This document shows positions 1 through 5,608 of a stretch of 5,608 bases of DNA, piece after piece (positions within the stretch are counted from its first letter, which is position 1; each line of letters starts with the position of its first letter). Location: the NCBI GenBank assembly GCA_903889845.1, contig CAISZB010000030.1, positions 1-5,608 on the forward strand, written 5' to 3'. The position numbers and the translations under genes were made by a program. Under the pieces are notes generated by a model. That model saw only the letters and a program-made list of their open reading frames with translations, ran no database searches and was not told the origin of the DNA. This DNA comes from an uncultured Verrucomicrobium sp. Its GTDB lineage: Bacteria > Verrucomicrobiota > Verrucomicrobiia > Methylacidiphilales > GAS474.

Positions 1-1
1 G

Positions 2-29
2 AAAACCAATTGGCAGGGGCGGGTGCCAA
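2..29 (-). terminator. Possible intrinsic terminator downstream of the transporter
   Basis: Read on the minus strand, TTGGCA (29-24) pairs with TGCCAA (15-10) around the 8-base loop CCCGCCCC, and is followed by TTGGTTTTC (9-1), a T-rich though interrupted tail. It lies roughly 100 bases past the transporter stop codon. The stem is only 6 bp, so this is a modest candidate; the window edge hides any further T run. Confidence 0.4.
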
Positions 30-30
30 C

Positions 31-49
31 CTGAGGGGGCACCCCTCAG
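31..49. repeat. 8-bp perfect inverted repeat with 3-base loop
   Basis: CTGAGGGG (31-38) and CCCCTCAG (42-49) are perfect complements around the loop GCA, giving a very stable hairpin on either strand. It sits about 77 bases beyond the transporter stop codon and just before the weaker T-tailed hairpin at 2-29, so it may protect the 3' end of the transcript or help pausing. GGGTGCC at 21-27 can instead pair with GGCACCC at 38-44, which would open this hairpin. Confidence 0.55.
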
Positions 50-73
50 AAGCCTACAACGTGCGTCCGTCGC

Positions 74-119
74 GACCCAGGCGGGTCCGCTCCCCGGTCC
101 CGAAGGGCTGCATCGCCCT
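74..119. other. Two short hairpins in the 3' region of the transporter gene
   Basis: GACCC (74-78) pairs with GGGTC (83-87) around a 4-base loop, and AGGGC (104-108) pairs with GCCCT (115-119) around a 6-base loop. The second begins only six bases after the transporter stop codon on the minus strand. Neither is followed by a T run. In GC-rich DNA 5-bp stems are common by chance, so these are weak. I see no gene in 1-125. Confidence 0.25.
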
Positions 120-125
120 CCCCCC

Positions 126-1745
126 CTAATGCTGCAACAACAAAATCGTCAGCACCTGCGCCAGCAGAATCTTCAAAATCAGACACATCGGAAACACCGT
201 GGCGTACGCCGTGGTCACCTTCAGCGGCGAGGCATGGGTCGTCCCGAAGGCCAGCGCGGCGGGCTGGGTGTGGAGGCCGGAGCTCTGCCCCATCGCGACG
301 GCGGGATGGCGGTCGTGCCGCAGGAAGAGGATCCACCAGAGCAGCAGGTGAATGATCAGCGTGATGAGGATGGCGTAGCCCATGAGGAACCAGCCGTCGC
401 CCTTCAGCGCCTCAATGACGTGGCCGCCCGCCTCCAGGCCGATCGCGGCGAGGAAGAGAAGGAGGCCGAGGTGCTTGAAAGCCTGATTCGACCCGTAGGG
501 CATGTTCCAGACGAGCTGCCCGGTCCGGGCCGTCGCTCCGAGGATGAGGGCGACGACGAGGGGGCCGCCCGCCGTGCCGAGGCGCAGGGGCGATTCGAGG
601 CCGGGGACGGGAATGGGGATCTGGCCGATGAGGACGCCGATGACGATGCCCAGGGCGTAGGTCATGTAGCCGGTCTCCCCGAGAGCACGGGCCGAGTTGC
701 CGAGGAATTTCCGGACCTGCGCCTCCGTGTCGGAATAGCTGACGACGCGGACGCGGTCGCCGAGGTGGAGGAGGGTCTCCGCCCGGACGGGGAGATCGAC
801 GTCGCCGCGGCGGAGGCGGGTGATGACGGCCCCGAGGCGGGAGAGGCCGAGGCTGCCGATGCTCTTCCCGGCCAGGGCCTGGTTCGAGACGAAGTAGCGG
901 TGGGTCTCGAAGTTCTGGTACTCGACCGGCTCCTCCGATTTCTTGCCGAGGAGGGCGGCGGCCTTGGCGACGGGCGCGTCGAGGCCGATGGCGACGACCT
1001 TCGAGCCGACGGGCAGGGCGTCCTCGTCCTGGAGGATCTTCTGGTGGCCGCCGGGGAGGGTGATCCGGGAGAGGACGACGCCGGCCAGGGCCTCGATGTC
1101 TTTCTTCCGGAAGGGGATCCCCTTCGGGGTGACGCTCTCGACCTCGATGAGGGTCGGCGGCACCCACTTCGGGGCGGCGTGGGTCCCTTCCTTCGAGCGG
1201 GGACTGAGGGAGAGACGCCATTGCATGAGGGGGAGGAGGGCGGCGATGGAGATGGCGTAGGTGATGCCGAAGCAGACGACGACCTGGTTGACCTCGGCGG
1301 CGGAGCCGTGGAGCCGCAGAGTCTCGTTCACCGTGGCCAGGGCGGGGAGGTTGTTCAGCGTGCCGCAGAAGGCGCCGAGGAGGAGGGGCCGGGCCTTCCC
1401 GCCCCAGTGCCACAGGGCCCAGGTCAGGAGGAAGCAGACGACGAGGGAGACGACCACGCCGATATTGGCCGGAAGGCCATCCCGCTTGAGGGCCTGGGCG
1501 AAACCGGGGGCGACCTCCAGGCCGACGCTGTAGATGAAAAGCACCAACCCCATCGACATAATCTCGCCGGAGAGCTGGAAAGCCGGATCCATGATCCCGA
1601 CGAAGAGCCCGATGAAGAGGACCGCCGAGACGCCAAGGCGGAAGTTCCCCGGCCACTTGATCTGCCCGGCCAGATAGCCGAGGACGATGACGAGGAAGAG
1701 GCGGAGGACGGGAGAGGCAGCCAGGAGATGATGGACGAGATTCAT
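126..1745 (-). CDS. AspT/YidE/YbjL-family transporter (aspartate:alanine exchanger type)
   Basis: Probable inner-membrane carrier of the AAEx family, whose characterised member AspT swaps aspartate for alanine. The 539-residue protein has the family layout. An N-terminal membrane half (hydrophobic stretches near 12-29, 37-52, 62-80, 92-113, 119-137, 153-174) is followed by a soluble centre with two TrkA-C/RCK_C-like domains (about 197-265 and 280-347), then a second membrane half (about 361-380, 391-405, 423-440, 452-476, 482-500, 511-537). Each half carries the family's glycine/proline motif: GTLNNLPALAT at 128-138 and GQSSGLHTQPAALAFG at 486-501. These suggest a duplicated transport unit. 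The start at 1745 gives the expected short N-terminus before the first helix, but the 13 bases before it are almost all C and A with no Shine-Dalgarno match. It is divergent from the PocR-AraC gene, which may regulate it. The family is clear; the substrate cannot be read from sequence and could be aspartate, a dicarboxylate or something else. Confidence 0.93.
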   Translation of the reverse strand: MNLVHHLLAASPVLRLFLVIVLGYLAGQIKWPGNFRLGVSAVLFIGLFVGIMDPAFQLSGEIMSMGLVLFIYSVGLEVAPGFAQALKRDGLPANIGVVVSLVVCFLLTWALWHWGGKARPLLLGAFCGTLNNLPALATVNETLRLHGSAAEVNQVVVCFGITYAISIAALLPLMQWRLSLSPRSKEGTHAAPKWVPPTLIEVESVTPKGIPFRKKDIEALAGVVLSRITLPGGHQKILQDEDALPVGSKVVAIGLDAPVAKAAALLGKKSEEPVEYQNFETHRYFVSNQALAGKSIGSLGLSRLGAVITRLRRGDVDLPVRAETLLHLGDRVRVVSYSDTEAQVRKFLGNSARALGETGYMTYALGIVIGVLIGQIPIPVPGLESPLRLGTAGGPLVVALILGATARTGQLVWNMPYGSNQAFKHLGLLLFLAAIGLEAGGHVIEALKGDGWFLMGYAILITLIIHLLLWWILFLRHDRHPAVAMGQSSGLHTQPAALAFGTTHASPLKVTTAYATVFPMCLILKILLAQVLTILLLQH

Positions 1746-1847
1746 GGGGGGTGATGTGATCGGGGTGGGTGTTTTACGGAAAGAGGTGCGGTATTTGTTC
1801 CCTTCTCTTGGCTAGCTTTGTGCGTTTTGAGGGGGTAACGTGGCAGC
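1746..1847. promoter_or_regulatory. Divergent intergenic region between transporter and PocR-AraC regulator
   Basis: These 102 bases separate two start codons pointing apart, so promoters for both genes and probably the regulator's operator should lie here. The central part (about 1770-1830) is more AT-rich than the flanking genes, as expected for a promoter. I could not find a convincing -35/-10 pair on either strand, and no clear inverted or direct repeat marks an operator. The role is inferred from gene orientation, not from a recognised motif. Confidence 0.55.
1829..1835 (+). promoter_or_regulatory. Shine-Dalgarno-like site supporting the GTG start at 1848
   Basis: GAGGGGG lies 12 bases before the GTG start of the regulator gene, a little farther than ideal. 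An in-frame TAA at 1836-1838 blocks any start farther upstream, so GTG at 1848 is the first possible start. This purine-rich site is the best ribosome-binding candidate in front of any of the four chosen starts. Confidence 0.5.
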
Positions 1848-2756
1848 GTGCTTAAGAAAGGCGAGATTCTTCGTCGGCTTTCGGATTCTCAGATTTACCG
1901 GGATTACGAAAAGGCGTTCACGGAGGCGACTGACCTCCCTTTGACCCTGCGGCCCAAGGAGGTTTGGGACATTGCTCTCAAGAGTAAGAAAGGCGAGAAC
2001 CCTTTTTGCGCGCTCTTGGCGCAGTCGAACAAATCTTGTGCCGCCTGTCTGCGGACGCAGGATAAATTGACGGCGGAGTCTTCCGCCAGTGGCGGGCCGA
2101 ACACGGTGACGTGCTTTGCGGGGTTGAAGGATTCCGTTGTCCCGATTCGCGTGAGCGGGGAGGTGATCGGGTTCCTTCAGACCGGGCAGATCGCCCACTC
2201 GAATCCGACGAAGGCCCGCTTCAGCCGGGTGACGAAGCAGCTTCTGGAATGGGGGGTAAGCGTCGATCTCTCTCGATTGGAAGACGCCTTCTTCCACAGC
2301 CGGGTGATCGAGTCGAAGCAATATATGGCGATGGTCAGCCTGCTCACCATCTTCGCCGAGCACCTGTCGACCGCCGCGAGCCAGATCCTCATCCAAAGCA
2401 GCAACGACGAGCCGACGATGGTGGTGAAGGCGCGTCAATACATCGACGAACACTCCGGGGACGAGATCCCGCTGAATGAAATTTCCCGTGTCCTGAACGT
2501 CAGCACGTTCCACTTCTGCAAGACGTTCAAGAAGGCGACGGGGATGACCTTCACCGAATACCTCGCCCGGACCCGTGTCGAAAAGGCCCGGAACCTCCTC
2601 CTCAACCCGAACCTCCGTATCTCGGAGATTGCTTATGGGTGCGGATTCGGTTCGATCGGCCATTTCAACAGGGTCTTCCGGCGGATCGTGGGGACCGCCC
2701 CGACGGATTATCGGAGCGGCCTTCACGGAGGTAAGTCGGTTAAGGTGAAGTCCTGA
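1848..2756 (+). CDS. PocR-domain AraC-family transcriptional regulator
   Basis: Cytoplasmic one-component regulator of 302 residues. Residues about 12-180 match the PocR ligand-sensing domain: a Cys-containing segment (NPFC at 51-54, CAAC at 64-67), then TVTCFAGL at 86-93, the strand VVPIRVSGEVIGFLQTGQI at 97-115, and a helical end. PocR domains are predicted to sense small hydrocarbon derivatives, as in the propanediol regulator PocR of Salmonella. Residues about 188-290 form an AraC-type double helix-turn-helix: helix set one around 209-231 (LNEISRVLNVSTFHFCKTFKK) and set two around 258-289, with the family signature ISEIAYGCGFGSIGHFNRVFRR ending in GTAPTDYR. The GTG start is fixed by an upstream in-frame stop and a GAGGGGG site. 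The gene is divergent from the transporter, its most likely target, and converges on pckG. The first roughly 300 bases look less GC-biased in third codon positions than the rest. Ligand and targets are unknown. Confidence 0.93.
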   Translation: MLKKGEILRRLSDSQIYRDYEKAFTEATDLPLTLRPKEVWDIALKSKKGENPFCALLAQSNKSCAACLRTQDKLTAESSASGGPNTVTCFAGLKDSVVPIRVSGEVIGFLQTGQIAHSNPTKARFSRVTKQLLEWGVSVDLSRLEDAFFHSRVIESKQYMAMVSLLTIFAEHLSTAASQILIQSSNDEPTMVVKARQYIDEHSGDEIPLNEISRVLNVSTFHFCKTFKKATGMTFTEYLARTRVEKARNLLLNPNLRISEIAYGCGFGSIGHFNRVFRRIVGTAPTDYRSGLHGGKSVKVKS

Positions 2757-2771
2757 CTTTGACTGTTTCGA

Positions 2772-4586
2772 TTACAGGCGGGAGATGAGAAGTTCCCGCT
2801 GGTAGACGAGTTCCTTCGGCAGGTCGGCGTAGAGCTTCATGAAGAGCTCGTCCTGGAGCATGACCTCGGTCTTCCAACCTTCGATGTCGATGGAGAGGGC
2901 TTCCTCAAGCTTCTCCTTCGTGTAGTTGGGGATACCGGTGATGTCGATGTCCTTCGCCTCGGGCATCCAGCCCAGGGGCGTCTCCGTGGCGGGCACGCGG
3001 CCCTTGCAGCGATCGACGATCCACTTCAGGACGCGCATGTTCTCGCCGTAGCCGGGCCAGAGGAATTCGCCTTCGGCGCTCTTCCGGAACCAGTTGACGT
3101 GGAAAATCTTCGGGGGGTTCTTGAGGAGCTTGCGCATCCGCAGCCAGTGGGTGAAGTAATCGCCCATGTTGTACCCGGCGAAGGGGAGCATCGCCATCGG
3201 GTCGCGACGGACGGTTCCCACCTTGCCGGCGGCGGCGGCGGTCATCTCGGAGCCCATGGTGGCGCCGACGTAGGTGCCGTGGACCCAGTTGAAGGCCTGG
3301 AAGACGAGGGGCATCGTGGTCGCCCGGCGTCCGCCGAAGATGATCGCGCTGATCGGCACACCCGTCGGGTTGCTGACCTCGGAATCGAGGACGGGGTTGT
3401 TCTTCATCGGGGCCGCGAAGCGGCTGTTCGGATGGGCGGCCTTTTCCTTCGAGCCCGCGATCCACGGCTTGCCGTGCCAGTCGAGGAGGTCGGCGGGCGG
3501 CTCGCCGTCCTTGCCTTCCCACCAGACTTCGCCGCTCTTCGTGAGGGCCACGTTCGTGAAGATCGTGTCCCGGGAGAGGGAGAGCATGGCGTTGAGGTTC
3601 GTCTTGCAATTCGTGCCGGGGGCGACGCCGAAGTAACCCGCTTCCGGGTTGATGGCGTAGAGGCGGCCGTCCGGGCCGGGACGCATCCAGGCGATGTCGT
3701 CGCCGATCGTGGTGACCTTCCAGCCCTTGTAATGCTCGGGCGGGGTCAGCATGGCGAAGTTCGTCTTGCCGCAGGCGCTCGGGAAGGCGGCGGCGACGTA
3801 AGTCTTCTCGCCGGTGGGGGATTCGACGCCCAGGATGAGCATGTGTTCCGCCATCCAGCCTTCGTCGCGGCCCAGATAGGAGGCCAGGCGCAGGGCCAGG
3901 CACTTCTTGCCGAGGAGGACGTTGCCGCCGTAGTTGGAGCTGGTGGAAATGACCGCGTTGTCCTGCGGGAAGTGGGCGATGTAGCGGGTCTCGGGATTGA
4001 TATCGAGCATGCTGTGCAGGCCCTTCGTGAAGACGCCGTTGGAGCCGAGCTCATTCCAGGCGACCTTGCCGATGCGGGTCATGATGCGCATGCTGAGGAC
4101 GACGTAGACGGAGTCGGTGATCTCGACGCCGATCTTCGTCAGCGGGGAGCCGGGAGGCCCCATGAGGTAAGGGATGACGTAGAGCGTCCGCCCGGCCATC
4201 GCACCGTTGAGGAGGCCGTTGAGCTTCTGATACATCTCCGTCGGGTTGGCCCAGTTGTTCGTCGGGCCGGCTTCCTGCGCGGTCTTCGTGCAGATGAAGG
4301 TCCGTTCCTCGACGCGGGCGACGTCGTTCGCGTGGGAGCGGTGGTAGTAGCAGCCGGGGTGCTTGTCGGGATTGAGGGGGATGAGGATCCCCGCGGCGAC
4401 GGCCAGCTCGGTCAGAGCCTTCTTCTCTTCCTCGGAACCATTACACCAGTGAATATTCGCCGGACGGCAAAGAGCGGCCACCTCTTCGACCCATTTCCGC
4501 ACGCCGACGTGGTCGGTGGGGCAATCCCGGAGTGCAGAGGCATAGTTCGATGGAGGCGAAGCATGTGAAGGGGTGGTCGTTTTCAT
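2772..4586 (-). CDS. pckG: Phosphoenolpyruvate carboxykinase, GTP-dependent
   Basis: Cytosolic enzyme that turns oxaloacetate and GTP into PEP, CO2 and GDP, the committing step of gluconeogenesis from organic acids; in some bacteria it also runs towards oxaloacetate. The 604-residue product has the usual length of the GTP family. Visible landmarks: substrate-binding Arg in RVEERT (R91); [11 protein letters not shown] at 219-229 with the metal-binding Lys; EHMLIL at 247-252 with the metal-binding His; the P-loop [14 protein letters not shown] at 266-279 with the reactive Cys272; the kinase-2 motif GDDIAWM at 295-301; [20 protein letters not shown] at 418-437; [16 protein letters not shown] at 463-478; and the guanine pocket NWFRK...FLWPGYGEN at 498-516. 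All key residues are present. The reading frame stays open to an ATG at 4703, but the 39 extra residues are basic and Ser/Pro-rich, unlike the family, so I place the start at 4586. Neither start has a good Shine-Dalgarno. The gene is transcribed alone, convergent with the regulator and divergent from the lipoprotein gene. Confidence 0.96.
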   Translation of the reverse strand: MKTTTPSHASPPSNYASALRDCPTDHVGVRKWVEEVAALCRPANIHWCNGSEEEKKALTELAVAAGILIPLNPDKHPGCYYHRSHANDVARVEERTFICTKTAQEAGPTNNWANPTEMYQKLNGLLNGAMAGRTLYVIPYLMGPPGSPLTKIGVEITDSVYVVLSMRIMTRIGKVAWNELGSNGVFTKGLHSMLDINPETRYIAHFPQDNAVISTSSNYGGNVLLGKKCLALRLASYLGRDEGWMAEHMLILGVESPTGEKTYVAAAFPSACGKTNFAMLTPPEHYKGWKVTTIGDDIAWMRPGPDGRLYAINPEAGYFGVAPGTNCKTNLNAMLSLSRDTIFTNVALTKSGEVWWEGKDGEPPADLLDWHGKPWIAGSKEKAAHPNSRFAAPMKNNPVLDSEVSNPTGVPISAIIFGGRRATTMPLVFQAFNWVHGTYVGATMGSEMTAAAAGKVGTVRRDPMAMLPFAGYNMGDYFTHWLRMRKLLKNPPKIFHVNWFRKSAEGEFLWPGYGENMRVLKWIVDRCKGRVPATETPLGWMPEAKDIDITGIPNYTKEKLEEALSIDIEGWKTEVMLQDELFMKLYADLPKELVYQRELLISRL

Positions 4587-4735
4587 TCCCAGGACTCTAC
4601 GGTAAGCTATGGAAGGGGGTCTGCGCATGGATTGGCGAAGAACGGACTTTTTTGGTGGAGGAAAACGGCCTCCACAAGAGAGGAACGAAGAAGAAGGTGG
4701 CAAAGCGGGGCGGCAGGCTCTACAAAGCGGTTCCT
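4587..4735. promoter_or_regulatory. Divergent intergenic region between pckG and the lipoprotein gene
   Basis: About 149 bases between two outward-facing starts, so promoters for pckG (minus) and the lipoprotein gene (plus) should be here. It holds a T6 run (4648-4653) next to a 7-bp hairpin (4655-4675) and a purine-rich tract (4676-4697). I did not find a convincing -35/-10 pair on either strand. The limits depend on the start codons chosen for both genes. Confidence 0.5.
4655..4675. other. 7-bp perfect hairpin in the pckG/lipoprotein intergenic region
   Basis: GTGGAGG at 4655-4661 and CCTCCAC at 4669-4675 are perfect complements around a 7-base loop. On the plus strand a T6 run comes before, not after, the stem, and on the minus strand the stem is followed by A residues, so it is not a standard intrinsic terminator on either strand. 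It could be an operator half-site pair or a 5' leader structure of either gene. Its function is unknown. Confidence 0.4.
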
Positions 4736-5563
4736 ATGCGCTTTTTGCGAGGACTGGCCAGGCCGCTGCTCTTGGCTTCCCTGCCGGTTTCCCTTCTGCT
4801 GTGCGGCTGCCCTTCCGTCGGGGTCCATCCCCTGGACGGGGCCGATACGAGCAAGGGCAGCGGGCCCGGAACCGTGGTTGCGGCACAGGCGGCGAAGCCG
4901 AATATCCTCTACGTTTCCCCCTTCGGCTTCGAGCGGTGCGCCCTGAACGTCGATCGGGAGGGGGCCGAACTGGAACTCTTCAAGAGCGACATCGCCAAGG
5001 CCTTTGCCGCCGACGTGGCGGAGCGGCTGGTCAATATCGAGGCGGGACCGTCCTGCAATATCCTCGCGGCGGGGAAGCCGCCCCGGGTGCCCCAGGCGGC
5101 GTGGTGGGTCACCGGCCGCTTCACCCGGATCAACCAGGGGAGCCGGGCCTTGCGGGCCTTCGTGGGGATGGGGAGCGGGGGGACGAAGTTCGAGACGGAG
5201 GTGGAGGTCTACGACCTGGCGAGCTCGGGCATGAAGCCGCTGTTCTCCTTCGTCACCTCGGGCGGGAGCGGGGCGGCGACGGGGGCCCTGGTCGGGATCA
5301 CGCCCCTGACGATGCCGCTGAGCGCCGCCGTCGACAGCCGCGCCGGGCTTTCCGACGACCGGGCCAGGACGGCGCGGATGATCGCCGCCTATGTCTCGGA
5401 GCAGCTGGCCGCATGCGGCGCGATCCCGTGGTCCTCGGTGAAGGAGGCCAAGCGCCTCGACGAGGCCGACTCGACCGGGGTGACCGGGGACGCGCCTCCG
5501 GCGGAAGAGGGGATGAGCGGCCCGTCGCCCACGCACGCGGCGTCGGGGACGAAGAGGCGGTAG
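4736..5563 (+). CDS. DUF4410-like outer-envelope lipoprotein
   Basis: Predicted secreted lipoprotein of 275 residues. The N-terminus MRFLRGLARP is basic, followed by a hydrophobic stretch (11-22) and a lipobox ending LLCGC, with Cys25 as the likely lipidated residue. Residues about 55-228 resemble DUF4410: an opening strand (NILYVSPFGF, 56-65), a helical section ending ADVAERLVN, then VTGRFTRINQGSRALRAF (125-142), a glycine-rich VGMGSGGTKFETEVEVYD (143-160), and FSFVTSGGSGAATGALVG (170-187). The function of this domain is not known. The tail (about 240-275) is low-complexity, rich in Pro, Ser, Gly and Ala, ends in Lys-Arg-Arg, and looks disordered. The ATG at 4736 gives a textbook lipoprotein signal but a weak ribosome site. 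An in-frame GTG at 4697, with AGAGGAA at 4679-4685 before it, would add 13 mostly basic residues and is a real alternative. The frame also stays open to 4532, overlapping pckG, which is unlikely to be used. It is divergent from pckG with no evident metabolic link. Confidence 0.8.
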   Translation: MRFLRGLARPLLLASLPVSLLLCGCPSVGVHPLDGADTSKGSGPGTVVAAQAAKPNILYVSPFGFERCALNVDREGAELELFKSDIAKAFAADVAERLVNIEAGPSCNILAAGKPPRVPQAAWWVTGRFTRINQGSRALRAFVGMGSGGTKFETEVEVYDLASSGMKPLFSFVTSGGSGAATGALVGITPLTMPLSAAVDSRAGLSDDRARTARMIAAYVSEQLAACGAIPWSSVKEAKRLDEADSTGVTGDAPPAEEGMSGPSPTHAASGTKRR

Positions 5564-5608
5564 GGGGGGCGCGAGGTTGTGGGTACGGCCCTTCGCCCCC
5601 CTACCGCC
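5556..5608 (+). terminator. Long GC-rich inverted repeat at the lipoprotein stop codon, probable terminator
   Basis: GGCGGTAGGGGGG (5556-5568) is the exact complement of CCCCCCTACCGCC (5596-5608), a 13-bp stem. One unpaired G (5569) then allows two more pairs (CG 5570-5571 with CG 5594-5595). The loop is about 22 bases. The stem contains the TAG stop of the lipoprotein gene (5561-5563). The window ends exactly where the right arm ends, so a following T run cannot be seen. It may be an intrinsic terminator; a repeated intergenic palindrome is the main alternative. Confidence 0.55.

Noticed and set aside
46..336. Minus-strand 96-codon frame running past the transporter stop
   Set aside because: Overlaps the transporter's last 210 bases in another frame, has Arg/Pro/Ala-rich composition and no ribosome-binding site.
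412..1656. Minus-strand 414-codon frame inside the transporter gene
   Set aside because: The product is Arg/Pro-rich, typical of a shifted frame in GC-rich coding DNA, and has no domain signal.
129..1754. Plus-strand open frame of 541 codons lying over almost the whole transporter gene
   Set aside because: Its product is hydrophilic, rich in Glu, Gly, Asp and Arg with no recognisable domain, while the opposite strand encodes a clear membrane transporter. Long antisense frames are expected in GC-rich genes with strong third-position bias.
1808..1823. Sigma-54-like sequence TTGGC-TAGCTTTGT-GC before the regulator
   Set aside because: The GG and GC pairs have the right 10-base spacing, but most other consensus positions do not match. 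It would also start the transcript near 1835, removing the GAGGGGG ribosome site.
3099..4568. Plus-strand open frame of 489 codons antisense to pckG
   Set aside because: The translation is low-complexity (Val, Gly, Asp, Arg repeats) and mirrors pckG codon bias; pckG has every catalytic motif intact.
4648..4675. Hairpin with T6 run as an intrinsic terminator
   Set aside because: The T run is on the wrong side of the stem for the plus strand and becomes an A run on the minus strand.
4587..4703. N-terminal extension of PEPCK to an ATG at 4703
   Set aside because: The 39 added residues do not resemble the family N-terminus, and the 604-residue form from 4586 already has the usual length.
4532..4735. 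N-terminal extension of the lipoprotein to an ATG at 4532
   Set aside because: It would overlap the start of pckG and bury the signal peptide about 70 residues inside the protein, which does not suit a lipoprotein.

Overview
The window is GC-rich and holds four complete genes and no RNA genes, CRISPR arrays or insertion sequences. From left to right they are: (1) a minus-strand AspT/YidE/YbjL-type transporter (126-1745); (2) a plus-strand one-component regulator with an N-terminal PocR sensor and a C-terminal AraC DNA-binding domain (1848-2756); (3) minus-strand GTP-dependent phosphoenolpyruvate carboxykinase, pckG (2772-4586); (4) a plus-strand DUF4410-like lipoprotein (4736-5563).

The organism is not certain. 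High GC, a GTP-type PEPCK, a stand-alone PocR-AraC regulator, a lipoprotein signal (so a bacterium) and weak or absent Shine-Dalgarno sequences would fit Verrucomicrobiota or a related PVC-group bacterium. This is inference from gene content and style, not a sequence match.

Layout: the transporter and regulator are divergent across 102 bp (1746-1847). The regulator and pckG converge with only 15 bp between their stop codons (2757-2771). pckG and the lipoprotein gene are divergent across about 149 bp (4587-4735). No two neighbours share a strand, so no operon is visible inside the window. Both edges hold inverted repeats that look like transcript ends: several hairpins at 1-125 beyond the transporter stop, and a long GC-rich stem at 5556-5608 that includes the lipoprotein stop codon.

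A possible functional theme is organic-acid or amino-acid uptake (AspT-type carrier), sensing of a small metabolite (PocR) and oxaloacetate to PEP conversion (PEPCK). The divergent transporter/regulator pair is a classic arrangement for local control, but a regulatory link to pckG is only a hypothesis. The lipoprotein looks unrelated to this theme. I see no clearly new multi-gene system; the items worth a second look are the regulator's circuit, the overlapping hairpins at the left edge, the terminal inverted repeat and the translation-start contexts.
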